From: JBOHDX01 sp050700835
GTDB lineage: Bacteria; Actinomycetota; Actinomycetes; Propionibacteriales; Nocardioidaceae
Assembly: GCA_050700835.1 (NCBI GenBank)
Contig: JBOHDX010000128.1
Location: forward strand, 1 to 64,000
Length of the DNA stretch: 64,000 bases
Reading direction: 5' to 3'
Numbering within the stretch: the stretch's first letter is position 1; each line of letters begins with the position of its first letter. The position numbers and the translations under genes were made by a program. The notes beneath the pieces are model-generated. The model saw only the letters and a program-made list of their open reading frames with translations. It had not been told where the DNA came from and searched no databases. Shown here in pieces: positions 49,249 through 58,784 of the stretch.

Positions 49249-51600
49249 TCAGGCTAGCGGCGCCGGTACGGCACGAGCACGGGTACGGCTACGCGCACGG
49301 GCCCGGCGCAGCCTCGTCACCATGGCCGCCAGGGGCATCGGCCGGCCCAAGAGGTAGCCCTGCAGGTAGAGCCCGTCCGGGAGGTCGCGCAGCACCTGGG
49401 TCAGCGCCGTTACCTGACTCTCCCGCTCGAGTCCCTCCACCACCACGTCGAGCCCGAGCGCGCGCCCCATGTCGACCATGGACGCGAGCAGCGCAAGGGC
49501 ACGCGGCTCGGTGTCGATGGTGGCCGCGAAGACCCGGTCCGTCTTCAGGATGTGCACGGCGAGCTGGCGCAGGTAGCCGATCGAGGAGAAGCCGACGCCG
49601 AAGTCGTCCAGCGAGAGCCTCACACCCAAGGAGTCGAGCTGCGCGATCACCGACAGCACGAGCGGATCGTCGAAGACGACCTGGCGCTCGGTCAGCTCCA
49701 GCACCAGGACCATCCCGTCGAGCGCGTCGCGGCATCGCCGCACGGAGTCGACGAACGTCGACGACCGTAGCTGGTGGGCGGAGATGTTGATGCCGATCGT
49801 GAGCTCGCCGCCGGCCGCCGCGCGCAGCGCGGGCGCATCGTTGGCGACGAGGTCCATCACGAGGTCACCGAGCTTGCAGACGAGACCTGTCTCCTCGGCT
49901 ATGCGCACGAACGTGTCCGGCGGCACGTCCTCGCCGTCTCGCTTCCAGCGCACCAACGCCTCGATGCCGATCAGCTCGCGGTTGTTGCAGCGCAGGATCG
50001 GCTGGTACACGACGGTCAGCTCGCGTCGCTCCACCGCTTCCCGTAGCGCCTCGGCGGTCTCCAGCAGACGTACTCGTTCGCGACCGAGCGCGGGCCGGTA
50101 CGTCACCACCTGGTTCTTGCCGGCGAACTTCGCCTCGTACATCGCCATGTCGGCGTTGCGCAGCAGCTGGTCGCTGGTGTGGGCGCCGTCGGAGAACGCG
50201 ACGCCGATGCTGGTCGTGACGGTCACGAACCGGCCGGCGAACTCGAACCGCTGCTCCACCGCCAGCAGGACGGCGTGGGTCAGGCCGGACAGATCATCCT
50301 CAGGGTCGACGTCCTCCATCAGCACCGCGAACTCGTCGCCGCCGAGTCGTGCCACCACGGCTCCCGGGCCGACCGCGCCGGCCAGTCGCTGGCTCACGTC
50401 GATCAGCAGCTCGTCGCCGGCGGAGTGACCGAACCAGTCGTTGACCGTCTTGAAGCCGTCGAGGTCGCAGAACAGCACCGCGATCCGGCCCGCCCGCTGA
50501 CGGCAGCGCACCAGGGCACCGCCGACCTCCTCCATGAACACGGCCCGGTTGGCCAACTGGGTGAGCGAGTCGTGCTGGGCCAGGTGGGTCATCCGCCGGG
50601 CGAGGTGGACCCGGGCCAACGCCTCGTCGCCGACCGCGGCGAGCGCCTCGAGGTGCTGACGGTCCTGGGCAGGTGTGGAGCGCGCCCGGTTGCGCGAGCT
50701 GGTGACCAGCCACAGCACCTCGGTGCCGGACACCACCTTGGCGCCGACCTCTCCGGCGCCCGGCGGGTCTCTGCGCAGCTGGACGCCGGAGCCCTTCGTG
50801 ACGCTCCGGGCACCCAGCTCGATCAGCTTGAGCACTGACACCGGCGAGTCCGCGGCCGCTACCTCGGTGGAGACGCTGAACAGGATCTCCACCCGGCGTG
50901 ACGTCTCCTGGCTCCGGGCGAACGACCTGGTGGCGACGAGCAGCGTGACGACGGGTACGGCCAGCAGCGTCACCGACCACAGCGGCAACGAGCGGACGAC
51001 CAGGGCGCCGAGGTAGCCCAGCGAGTCCACGGCGACCATGGCGCCGAGGCACACGGCGACACCGGGCGAGCGGAGAACCGGCAGCAGGGTGGCGCGCTCT
51101 TCCAGCGCGATCGCGACCTCGGACACGAAGTAGTCGACGGCGAAGTACGCGATGCAGCCCACGGCGACCGCGGCGAGCTCGCGCAGGGTGCCCTGCGTAC
51201 CCCCGCGAAGCTGTCCGATCAGATAGGTGCACAGGCCGCCGCCGAGCATCATCAGGCCGATGTTGAACACCTTGGCGACCCGGCGCACGTCGGCCAGCAG
51301 CTGGGACAGCACCGCCCCGATACACCAGACCAGCATCGCCTGAGGGGCTGGCAGCATCGTGGCCACGAAGGCCAGCACGCAGGAGTCGAAACCGATCACG
51401 AGCGCGCCGGACGAGCGGTCGATCATCAGCGGGTAGCGAGCGATCAGCGCGACCAGGGGCACCGAGATCCACATCGCCCACGGCACGTCGAACCCGCCCT
51501 GCACGACCTTGACGATCGCGCCGAGGGCGAGTAACGCGCCTGTCACCGCGACGAGCCCGTCGAAGAACCGGCTCAACAGCGGTTGGGTCGATTCGGACAC
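49249..51600 (-). CDS. Membrane GGDEF-EAL protein (c-di-GMP synthesis and hydrolysis)
   Basis: The 783-residue protein has about seven N-terminal membrane helices (to residue 225), a linker with a GAF-like region, a GGDEF domain and an EAL domain. The cyclase site RLGGDEFAVL is intact, with no obvious RxxD inhibitory site before it. The phosphodiesterase motifs are also intact: EALVRW, ELTE, DDFGVGFSS and LKTDR. So it may make and break c-di-GMP. The GTG start is at 51600. Signal sensing by the membrane part is inferred. Confidence 0.9.
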   Translation of the reverse strand: MSESTQPLLSRFFDGLVAVTGALLALGAIVKVVQGGFDVPWAMWISVPLVALIARYPLMIDRSSGALVIGFDSCVLAFVATMLPAPQAMLVWCIGAVLSQLLADVRRVAKVFNIGLMMLGGGLCTYLIGQLRGGTQGTLRELAAVAVGCIAYFAVDYFVSEVAIALEERATLLPVLRSPGVAVCLGAMVAVDSLGYLGALVVRSLPLWSVTLLAVPVVTLLVATRSFARSQETSRRVEILFSVSTEVAAADSPVSVLKLIELGARSVTKGSGVQLRRDPPGAGEVGAKVVSGTEVLWLVTSSRNRARSTPAQDRQHLEALAAVGDEALARVHLARRMTHLAQHDSLTQLANRAVFMEEVGGALVRCRQRAGRIAVLFCDLDGFKTVNDWFGHSAGDELLIDVSQRLAGAVGPGAVVARLGGDEFAVLMEDVDPEDDLSGLTHAVLLAVEQRFEFAGRFVTVTTSIGVAFSDGAHTSDQLLRNADMAMYEAKFAGKNQVVTYRPALGRERVRLLETAEALREAVERRELTVVYQPILRCNNRELIGIEALVRWKRDGEDVPPDTFVRIAEETGLVCKLGDLVMDLVANDAPALRAAAGGELTIGINISAHQLRSSTFVDSVRRCRDALDGMVLVLELTERQVVFDDPLVLSVIAQLDSLGVRLSLDDFGVGFSSIGYLRQLAVHILKTDRVFAATIDTEPRALALLASMVDMGRALGLDVVVEGLERESQVTALTQVLRDLPDGLYLQGYLLGRPMPLAAMVTRLRRARARSRTRARAVPAPLA

Positions 51601-51799
51601 GCGGCGCCCCTTCGTCGCTCGATCCAGGCGACGCAGGGCACCTCGCTCTGCGTCTCACAATCGTGACTGAGGGTAAACAACGCGCAAGCCGGGCGCGGGT
51701 CGTTCGTCAACTTCTGGCCCGACCGGCTGACCGCATCCTCCAGACGGCTGATTCCGGGCCCAAGGGGCGGGGTCTCCGGCGGGCCTGTTGACTGGCCTG

Positions 51800-53152
51800 G
51801 TGACATCTCTCCCGAACCCTCGCGACGAGGACTCGCAGCCGACCGCGGCCGACCGGCTCGTCGACCTGGTCCAGGACACGGTCGGCCTGCGGCTGCCCCT
51901 GCGGGTACGCGCCTGGGACGGCAGCGAGGCCGGTCCCCCGGTCCGGCCGGGCGATCCAGTCGTCGTGCTCAGGAACCGGCGCGCTTTGCGCCACCTGCTG
52001 TGGCAGCCCGGCGAGCTCGGCCTGGCCCGCGCGTACGTCACCGGGGATCTCGACGTGGAGGGGGACCTGGGCACCGGTCTGGCCATGATCTGGTCGGCGG
52101 TACGCCGGGCACGCGAGACTGACCCAGGGGCCGGCCGCGCCCGACTCGGTACCGGCCAGGTGCTGCGCGGCCTCAGCACCGCCGCCCGGCTGGGTGCCTT
52201 CGGCCCGCGACCACGGCGGCCGAGGGCCGAGTCACGGCTCCGGGGTCGGCTCCACACCCTTGCCCGCGACCGAGCAGCGATCTCCCACCACTACGACCTG
52301 TCCAACGAGTTCTACGCGCTGATCCTCGACTCCGCCATGACGTACTCGTCGGGCTTCTGGACGAGTACGCAGGACGGCTACGGGCTCGAGCAGGCGCAAC
52401 GCGACAAGCTCGACCTGGTCTGTCGCAAGCTCGGTCTTCGCCGCGGCTACCGGATGCTCGACATCGGCTGCGGCTGGGGAGCGCTGAGCCTGCACGCCGC
52501 ACAGCACTACGGCGTCCACGTCACGGGCGTGACGCTGTCCACGCAGCAGCGGGAGCTGGTGCAGCAGCGTGCCGCCGAGCGCGGGTTGTCCGACCGGGTG
52601 CGGGTGCGCCTGGAGCACTTCGCCGATCTCGACGACGACAACGTGGACGCGATCGCGTCGCTGGAGATGGGCGAGCACGTCGGCGACACGGAGTACTCAG
52701 TGTTCGTGCACAAGCTGTACGACCTGTGCCGTCCCGGCGGGCGGGTGCTCGTGCAGCAGATGTCACGCGTGCGTGGGGACTCCCCGGGTGGCGGTCCGTT
52801 CATCGAGACCTACATCGCCCCCGACATGCACATGAAGCCGCTCGCCACGACGATCGGACTGCTGGCCGGGGCCGGTCTCGAGATCCGTGACGTGCAGGCG
52901 ATGCGTGAGCACTATCCGCTGACCGTCGCGGCGTGGGCCGCGAACCTCGAGGCGCGCTGGCAGCGCGCCGTGGACCTCGTCGGTGAGCAGTCCGCCAGGG
53001 TGTGGCGGCTCTACCTGGCCGGCGGGGGGCTCGCGTTCAGCGAGAACCGGATGGGCGTCGACCAGATACTGGCGGTACGCCCGGACGACGACGGCCGGTC
53101 GTCGATGCCGCTGAGCCCGATCGACTGGCTGTCCCCCAGCTCCGAGGGATGA
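51800..53152 (+). CDS. Cyclopropane-fatty-acyl-phospholipid synthase family methyltransferase
   Basis: The 450-residue SAM enzyme has an N-terminal domain with LGLARAYVTGDLDVEGDLGT and a catalytic domain with the SAM loop MLDIGCGWGALSLHAA and ISHHYDLSNEFYALILDSAM. It methylenates or methylates unsaturated acyl chains in membrane lipids. The SIGMFEHVG of many relatives reads SLEMGEHVG here. In actinobacteria such enzymes also make 10-methyl branched chains (tuberculostearic acid type). The GTG at 51800 is used; TTG 51788 is possible. It overlaps the DUF1295 gene by 4 bp. Confidence 0.88.
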   Translation: MTSLPNPRDEDSQPTAADRLVDLVQDTVGLRLPLRVRAWDGSEAGPPVRPGDPVVVLRNRRALRHLLWQPGELGLARAYVTGDLDVEGDLGTGLAMIWSAVRRARETDPGAGRARLGTGQVLRGLSTAARLGAFGPRPRRPRAESRLRGRLHTLARDRAAISHHYDLSNEFYALILDSAMTYSSGFWTSTQDGYGLEQAQRDKLDLVCRKLGLRRGYRMLDIGCGWGALSLHAAQHYGVHVTGVTLSTQQRELVQQRAAERGLSDRVRVRLEHFADLDDDNVDAIASLEMGEHVGDTEYSVFVHKLYDLCRPGGRVLVQQMSRVRGDSPGGGPFIETYIAPDMHMKPLATTIGLLAGAGLEIRDVQAMREHYPLTVAAWAANLEARWQRAVDLVGEQSARVWRLYLAGGGLAFSENRMGVDQILAVRPDDDGRSSMPLSPIDWLSPSSEG

Positions 53153-53970
53153 ACCGCACCGGCATGGGAGTCGACTCTGCCGCGCTTGTCGCGACGCTGC
53201 TCTGCTGCCTCGTTGCGGTGGTCTTGCTGATGGGCGCCACGATGGGACTCGCCGTCGCCCGTCGCCGGATGAGCATCGTGGACGTGGCGTGGGGACTCGG
53301 GTTCGTCCTGGTCGCAGCGGTGTCGTTCGGCATCTCGGCCACCGGCGGCGGCGCCGACGGCAGCCGCTGGCTGCTGCTGGTGATGACCGCCGCGTGGGGG
53401 CTGCGGCTGGCGATCCACATCGCACGACGCAACGCCGGTCGTCCGGAGGATCCGCGCTATGTCGCCCTGATGGGCGAGGACTCCCGCGGTCTCGCCGGCC
53501 GGGCCCTGCGCCGGGTGTTCGTCCCGCAAGGGGTCACCATGTTCGTGATCTCACTGCCGATCCAGGTCGGCGTCAACAGCGACGCGACGCGCTGGTGGCT
53601 GGCCGCGCCCGGCATCGCGATCTGGCTGGTCGGTCTGACGTTCGAGGGCCTGGGCGACGCCCAGCTGGCCCGGTTCAAGGCCGACCCGGCGCACCACGGC
53701 CAGGTCATGGACCGCGGACTGTGGCGCTACACCCGCCACCCCAACTACTTCGGCGACGCCTGCGTCTGGTGGGGCCTCTGGCTCGTCGCCGGCTCGTCCT
53801 GGCTCGGTCTCGCCACGGTGGTCAGCCCGCTGCTCATGACGTACCTGCTGGCGGGCAAGACCGGCAAGCCGCTCACCGAGAGGTCGATGGCGGCGAGCAA
53901 GCCCGGCTACGCCGACTACGTCGCGCGGACCAGCTCGTTCGTGCCGCTGCCGCCGCGCCGCACCCGCTGA
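53149..53970 (+). CDS. DUF1295 membrane protein (steroid 5-alpha-reductase-like)
   Basis: The 273-residue protein has six or seven helices and the C-terminal signature of the reductase/ICMT-like family: DRGLWRYTRHPNYFGDACVW and KPGYADYVARTSSFVP. It is often found beside cyclopropane synthase genes and is thought to act on the same lipids, perhaps as a reductase or methyltransferase partner. ATGA overlap with that gene shows coupling. Another ATG at 53164 lies in frame. Confidence 0.86.
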   Translation: MNRTGMGVDSAALVATLLCCLVAVVLLMGATMGLAVARRRMSIVDVAWGLGFVLVAAVSFGISATGGGADGSRWLLLVMTAAWGLRLAIHIARRNAGRPEDPRYVALMGEDSRGLAGRALRRVFVPQGVTMFVISLPIQVGVNSDATRWWLAAPGIAIWLVGLTFEGLGDAQLARFKADPAHHGQVMDRGLWRYTRHPNYFGDACVWWGLWLVAGSSWLGLATVVSPLLMTYLLAGKTGKPLTERSMAASKPGYADYVARTSSFVPLPPRRTR

Positions 53971-54039
53971 GCTGAGCCGAGCCCAGCCGAGCCGAGCCCA
54001 GCCGAGCCGAGCCGAGCCGAGGCGAGCCGAGCCGAGCCG
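53971..54039. repeat. GAGCC pentanucleotide microsatellite
   Basis: About 13 degenerate copies of a 5-bp unit (GAGCC, with some GAGCCCA and GAGGC variants) start directly after the DUF1295 stop. The frame opposite it reads as a low-complexity LGSAR repeat, which is an artefact of the repeat and not a gene. Confidence 0.92.
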
Positions 54040-54105
54040 TAACTGTCGGATCGATGCCGGTTGAGGCGACGGGCCGCAGCACCGACGGCCCGCTCAGGCA
54101 ATGTG

Positions 54106-54176
54106 GCGCAGAAGCGCACCACCGCGAGCGCCCTCACCGGTGCCGATGCGCGCAACATTCGACGCTGGTGGCCCAC
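54106..54176 (-). repeat. Paired intergenic element B (relative of element A)
   Basis: The minus strand encodes LRASAPVRALAVVRFCATLP, similar to VRTSAPIRPAAVVQICAPRP of the element at 22808. Both keep a rare Arg codon (AGG here, AGA there) after the SAP[VI] motif. The DNA shares GCACCACCGC and CGGTGCCGATG. The rest of 54040-54312 holds only a probable promoter for the DUF1800 gene. Confidence 0.4.
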
Positions 54177-54272
54177 TGAGCGGGATCGGCCTCATCCGTT
54201 CGGGTGAGTTCTGCCGGGCAATTCGGGCATCCTCTCTCTGTGTATTTACAACGTCACTCTCCGTAGCGCACG

Positions 54273-54284
54273 CTGACGCGTCAG
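54273..54284. promoter_or_regulatory. Short palindrome before the DUF1800 gene
   Basis: CTGACGCGTCAG is a perfect 12-bp palindrome 28 bp before the ATG, followed by TCAGT. A TATTTA (54243-54248) upstream may be the -10. Operator function is a guess. Confidence 0.35.
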
Positions 54285-54312
54285 TCAGTTCGTCGTCCCC
54301 CCCTGGAGCGTC

Positions 54313-55803
54313 ATGACTACGTCGCTCACCGATCTCGTCGACGCCCTCCCCGAGGCAGCACAGGCAGCACGCCTCGGACTGCCGCGACTCGACGACCGGC
54401 ATCTGTTGAGCCGGTTCAGCTACGGCATCACCCCCGCCCTGGTCGGGCAGTCCCGCGCCTCGGGGGGCGCCCGTGCCTGGTTCCACCACCAGCTGTACGG
54501 CAGGTTCCGCGATGCCGGTGCCAACGCCTTGTGGTCTTGGTATCCCAACCTGCACCACTCGGCCGAGCGGATGGCCGAGCTCGACCGCGAGCGGAAGGTG
54601 CTCGGCTACTACTTCATGAACGACCTGCAGCGTTGGACGCTGATGCGCCGGATGATCAGCGAGCGCCAGGTGTACGAGGCGATGGTCGAGTTCTGGTCCA
54701 ACCTGCTGCACGTGCCGGCGCCGTGCGACAAGGGCTGGCCGTGGCGGGTCAGCTATGACCGGGCGATCCGGCGGCACGCGCTGGGCCGGTTCGACACGCT
54801 GCTGCACGTGGCCGAGACCCACCCGGCGATGGGGTGCTTCCTCGACAACGCCCGCTCGACCAAGGACGACCCCAATGAGAACCTCGGTCGCGAGCTGCTC
54901 GAGCTGCACACGGTCGGCCTCGGCGCCGGCTACTCCGAGCACGCGGTACGCCAGTCGATGTACATCCTGACCGGCTACCGGGTGGACGTGAACAAGACGT
55001 GGAAGTCGTGGTACTCCCAGAACGACCACTACAGGGGGCCTGTCAAGGTGCTCGGCTTCCGCGATCCGAACGGGCAGGGGGACGACGGCCAGGCGGTCAC
55101 CGCTCGCTACCTGCACTACCTCGCGCACCACCCGGACACGGCCCGGCGCATCGCGGCGAGGCTGATCGCCCGGTTCGTCAACGAGTCGCCACCGCCCGCG
55201 ATGGTGACCGACATCGCCCGGGCGTACCTGCGGGCGAGGACCGACATCCGGTCCACGCTGTGGGCGCTGGTGAACCACCCCGACTTCAATCGGCACGCCG
55301 GCCCGAAGGTACGCACGCCAACCGAGGACGCGGTGGCGACGTTCCGCGCGGTCGGCGCCCGCCCGCACCGGCCGAGAAGCGGGAACGGCTTCGCCAACGC
55401 GATCGTGTTCCAGACCACCGCGATGGGTCAGCGGCCGTTCGACTGGCAACGCCCGGACGGGTTCCCCGACTTCAACCAGGCGTGGACCGGGGCCAGCCGG
55501 ATGCTCAACTCGTTCAACGTGCACCACCTGGCCGCCGGTGGCTACTACCCCGTCGAGGACGTGACCTACCGGACCGCCGCGTCGTGGCTGCCGCGCCTCC
55601 CGGCGAGTCTGGGCGAGGTCGTGGACCACGTGTGCCGCCAGGCGCTCACCCACCCGGCCACACCAGAGATCAAGTCCGCCGTCGCTGTCCGCCTTGGCAT
55701 GCCGATGAGGACCCCGATCCGGGACCGCGCGCAGATGCCCGCCTATCGGATGGCGCGCTTGCTCGGGACCGTGCTCAGCACACCCCTGCACATGTCGCGA
55801 TGA
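54313..55803 (+). CDS. DUF1800 domain protein
   Basis: The 496-residue protein shows the family pattern HLLSRFSYGITPALVGQ, VEFWSNLLHVP, NPNENLGRELLELHTVGLGA-like text (here DDPNENLGRELLELHTVG) and TGYRVD. It has no signal peptide. DUF1800 genes are nearly always paired with DUF1501 genes, as here, but the function is unknown. GGAGCGTC lies before the ATG. The DUF1501 gene follows after 19 bp. Confidence 0.87.
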   Translation: MTTSLTDLVDALPEAAQAARLGLPRLDDRHLLSRFSYGITPALVGQSRASGGARAWFHHQLYGRFRDAGANALWSWYPNLHHSAERMAELDRERKVLGYYFMNDLQRWTLMRRMISERQVYEAMVEFWSNLLHVPAPCDKGWPWRVSYDRAIRRHALGRFDTLLHVAETHPAMGCFLDNARSTKDDPNENLGRELLELHTVGLGAGYSEHAVRQSMYILTGYRVDVNKTWKSWYSQNDHYRGPVKVLGFRDPNGQGDDGQAVTARYLHYLAHHPDTARRIAARLIARFVNESPPPAMVTDIARAYLRARTDIRSTLWALVNHPDFNRHAGPKVRTPTEDAVATFRAVGARPHRPRSGNGFANAIVFQTTAMGQRPFDWQRPDGFPDFNQAWTGASRMLNSFNVHHLAAGGYYPVEDVTYRTAASWLPRLPASLGEVVDHVCRQALTHPATPEIKSAVAVRLGMPMRTPIRDRAQMPAYRMARLLGTVLSTPLHMSR

Positions 55804-55822
55804 CTGCGAAGGAACTCTTGCG

Positions 55823-57088
55823 ATGACCGAGACCGAAGCGACCTGCGGGTGCTCCGACTACAGCTCCAGCCGGCGCCGGTTCCTGGCCGGCCTGACCGCG
55901 GCCGCGGGCACCGGGATCGTCACCAGCGTGCTCGGCGACACCGTCCGGCAGGTGGCGTTCGGCGCCCCCGCCGGCTCCAACGTGCTGATCGTGCTGAGCC
56001 TGCGCGGCGGTGCCGACGGCATGTCCCTCGTCGTGCCCTACGGCGACCCCGGCTACTACCAAGCCCGGCCGACGATCGGGGTGCCGACCAGCACGCTGCT
56101 CGCCAAAGGAACGATGTTCGGGCTGCACCCGGGTTTCCGTCCACTGTTGCCGATGTGGAAGGACGGGCGCTTCGGCGCCGTGCATGCGGTCGGGCTGCCG
56201 CAGCCCAACCGCAGCCACTTCTCGTCGATGGAGGAGATCGAGGACGCCGACCCCGGGTCGAGCCAGCGCAGTGGCTGGATCAACCGGATGATCGGGCTCA
56301 ACCACAGCACGGACCCCGCCGAGGCAGTGGAGATGGGCAGCACGATGGTGCCCACCTCGCTGTTCGGCCGGGCTCCGGTGCTGGGGCTGCGTGACCTCAC
56401 CGACCTCAAACTCGCCGGCACCACCGACCGCGCCCACACCCGGGCCTTCCACCGGTCGCTGCACCGGGTCTGGGACCGTGCTCCCGGTGCGCTCGGCCAG
56501 GGCGCGCGCGGCGCCCTGCGTACCACGGAGCACTACGGCCAGCTCGCCACCGCGCCGGTACGCCCGCGCAACGGCGCGGCGTACCCGCCCGGGGACCTGG
56601 CCGCCACCTTGAAGGACACCGCCACCCTGATCCGCGCCGGCGTGGGCACCCGCGTGGTCACCATCGACTACGGCACCTGGGACATGCACACCAGCGTCGG
56701 CACGCTCACCTGGGGCAAGATGCGCGACATGGTCAAGGAGCTGGCCGAGTGCCTCGCGGCCTTCTTCACCGACCTGGGCCCCACCGGCAACCGGGTCACC
56801 ATGGTCACCCTGAGCGAGTTCGGCCGCCGGCTCCAGCAGAACGGCGACGCCGGTCTCGACCACGGCTACGGCAACTGCGTCCTGCTGCTCGGCGCGGGCG
56901 TCAAGGGCGGTCAGGTGCACGGCAGGTGGCCGCACCTCAGCAGCGGCAGCCTCGTCGACGGCGACCTCGCGGTGACCACCGACTACCGCAGCGTGCTGAC
57001 CGAGGTGGTGCAGTCGCGGTTCCCCGGCACCCGGATCTCGACGGTGTTCCCCGGCTTCAAGCCGGAGAAGATCGGCTCGATGGTCTGA
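55823..57088 (+). CDS. DUF1501 domain protein, Tat-exported
   Basis: The 421-residue protein has a twin-arginine signal: SSRRRFLAGLTAAAGTGIV. The mature part has the alkaline-phosphatase-like fold of DUF1501, with LIVLSLRGGADGMSLVVPYG and a likely metal region VTLSEFGRRLQQNGDAGLDH. It would be exported folded, probably with a cofactor, and work with the DUF1800 partner. The function of the pair is not known. Confidence 0.88.
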   Translation: MTETEATCGCSDYSSSRRRFLAGLTAAAGTGIVTSVLGDTVRQVAFGAPAGSNVLIVLSLRGGADGMSLVVPYGDPGYYQARPTIGVPTSTLLAKGTMFGLHPGFRPLLPMWKDGRFGAVHAVGLPQPNRSHFSSMEEIEDADPGSSQRSGWINRMIGLNHSTDPAEAVEMGSTMVPTSLFGRAPVLGLRDLTDLKLAGTTDRAHTRAFHRSLHRVWDRAPGALGQGARGALRTTEHYGQLATAPVRPRNGAAYPPGDLAATLKDTATLIRAGVGTRVVTIDYGTWDMHTSVGTLTWGKMRDMVKELAECLAAFFTDLGPTGNRVTMVTLSEFGRRLQQNGDAGLDHGYGNCVLLLGAGVKGGQVHGRWPHLSSGSLVDGDLAVTTDYRSVLTEVVQSRFPGTRISTVFPGFKPEKIGSMV

Positions 57089-57100
57089 CCGCAGGGCGGT

Positions 57101-57793
57101 TCAGGCCGAGCGGACGAACACGTGCGCCGCGGCCGCCTCGTCGATCTCCGCGGACTCGCCCCCGCGCGCCACGACCACGCCTTCGGGCCCGGGTGAGGCC
57201 AGCACCTCCTGGTCGGGCAGCACCCCCACCCGGCGCAGCACCGACATCACCTCCACGTCGGTCTGCAGAGGTTCGCTGATCCGGCGTACGACCAGGTTGA
57301 CCGGACCCCCGGCGGCCGCGACCGCGACCGTCAGTGGGATCACGCCGTCGAGGAACTGCATCCGCCCGAGCGGCTCGCCGAGCTCGTCGAGCCCGGGGAT
57401 GGGGTTGCCGTACGGCGACTCGGTCGGGTGGTCGAGCAGGTCGACCAAGCGGCGCTCGACGGTCTCGGAGATGACGTGCTCCCACCGGCACGCCTCCTCG
57501 TGGACGTACTCGATGTCGAGGCCGATCACGTCGGTGAGCAACCGCTCGGCCAGCCGATGCTTGCGCATCACCCGGGTCGCCAGCCGCCGCCCCTCAGCGG
57601 TGAGCTCGAGGTGACGATCACCCTCGACCGTCACCAGCCCGTCGCGCTCCATCCTGGCGACCGTCTGGCTGACCGTCGGCCCGCTCTGGTGCAGGCGTTC
57701 GGCGATCCGAGCCCGCAGCGGGGTGATGCCCTCCTCGTCCAGCTCGTAGACGGTCCGGAGATACATCTCGGTCGTGTCGATCAGGTCACTCAC
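57101..57793 (-). CDS. ideR: DtxR/IdeR family iron-dependent regulator
   Basis: The 230-residue protein has the full three-domain layout. The winged helix holds LRARIAERLHQSGPTVSQTV. The metal-binding domain keeps the ligands seen in IdeR (Met10, KHRLAERLL with His and Glu, HEEACRWEHV with His, Cys, Glu and His). An SH3-like C-terminal domain follows. It represses iron uptake genes when iron is plentiful. The box at 34220 is a probable target. The name ideR is used by similarity; an MntR-like role is less likely. Confidence 0.88.
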   Translation of the reverse strand: MSDLIDTTEMYLRTVYELDEEGITPLRARIAERLHQSGPTVSQTVARMERDGLVTVEGDRHLELTAEGRRLATRVMRKHRLAERLLTDVIGLDIEYVHEEACRWEHVISETVERRLVDLLDHPTESPYGNPIPGLDELGEPLGRMQFLDGVIPLTVAVAAAGGPVNLVVRRISEPLQTDVEVMSVLRRVGVLPDQEVLASPGPEGVVVARGGESAEIDEAAAAHVFVRSA

Positions 57794-57983
57794 GTGGCGC
57801 CTGCCTCGCTTCGCTCGCTCACCTCGTCATTGTGTCCCATCCTCAAGTCCACCGGTTCTGTCTTGGTCGTCGACCGATGCCAGCCATGCCGAGGCGCGAG
57901 GCTCCCGCCAGGTACGCCGGGTACGCCAGGAGCCCGGGTCGGCGGAGTCGCATGACGCCCCGGCCTCCCCGTACGGTGGTCCG

Positions 57984-58784
57984 ATGCACCACGCGAGCAC
58001 CGCAACGGACGGCGACCATCCGGGTGATCTGGCAAGACCTGTCCCGGTCACGATCGATCCCCGCTTCCGCGGACCGGTGTCGTCGGGAAACGGCGGCTAC
58101 ACGGCCGGGTTGCTGGCACAGGTCCTGCTGACGACGACGTCGCTCCCGGACCCACACGACCAGGCTCCGCAGGCGGTCGAGGTGACGCTACGGATGCCGC
58201 CGCCGCTCGGTCGCCCGTTGCGGGTGGAGACGTTCGAGGACGGAGTCCGGATGCTCGACTCCGACGCACTCGTCGGCACCGCCGTCCTCGCCGAGCTCGA
58301 CCCGACCCGGTGCGTCGACGCGGTGTCCGAGAGTGCCGCGCTGGCGGCCGAGGCGGCGTACCGGGGGCTGGTCTCGCACCCGTTCCCGGAGTGCTTCGTG
58401 TGCGGTACGGCCCGCACCCGCGGCGACGGGCTCGCACTCCGACCCGGCACCGTCTCCGACGGGCGGACCGCGTGCACGTGGCGACCGGACCCGAGCCTGG
58501 CCGACGCCGAGGGGCTGGTGCGCCCGGAGTTCGTGTGGGCCGCGCTCGACTGCCCCGGCGGCTGGACCGCCGACCTCGAGGGCCGACCGTTGGTGCTGGG
58601 CCGGATGACCGCGTGCGTCGACGCCCGGCCCAGGGTCGACGAGCTGCATGTGGTGACCGGGTCGCTGCTGGGCGCCGAGGGTCGCAAGACCTTCAGCGCG
58701 TCGGCCGTCCACGACTCCGACGGGCGGGTCGTCGGCCGCGCCGCGCACACGTGGATCGAGATCGACCCGGCCGGCTTCGCGTGA
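57984..58784 (+). CDS. Hot-dog-like (thioesterase-type) protein
   Basis: The 266-residue protein has two similar halves, as in double hot-dog enzymes. The first has DPRFRGPVSSGNGGYTAGLL. A central FPECFVCGTART segment and GRMTACVDARPRVDELHVVT follow. No catalytic residue is certain. Thioesterase function is inferred from fold similarity only. The ATG at 57984 begins the conserved part. It overlaps the GH13 gene by 4 bp. Confidence 0.7.
   Translation: MHHASTATDGDHPGDLARPVPVTIDPRFRGPVSSGNGGYTAGLLAQVLLTTTSLPDPHDQAPQAVEVTLRMPPPLGRPLRVETFEDGVRMLDSDALVGTAVLAELDPTRCVDAVSESAALAAEAAYRGLVSHPFPECFVCGTARTRGDGLALRPGTVSDGRTACTWRPDPSLADAEGLVRPEFVWAALDCPGGWTADLEGRPLVLGRMTACVDARPRVDELHVVTGSLLGAEGRKTFSASAVHDSDGRVVGRAAHTWIEIDPAGFA

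Noticed and set aside
53916..54082. Minus-strand LGSAR repeat protein
   Set aside because: It is the translation of the pentanucleotide microsatellite and overlaps the DUF1295 gene; no start signal is present.
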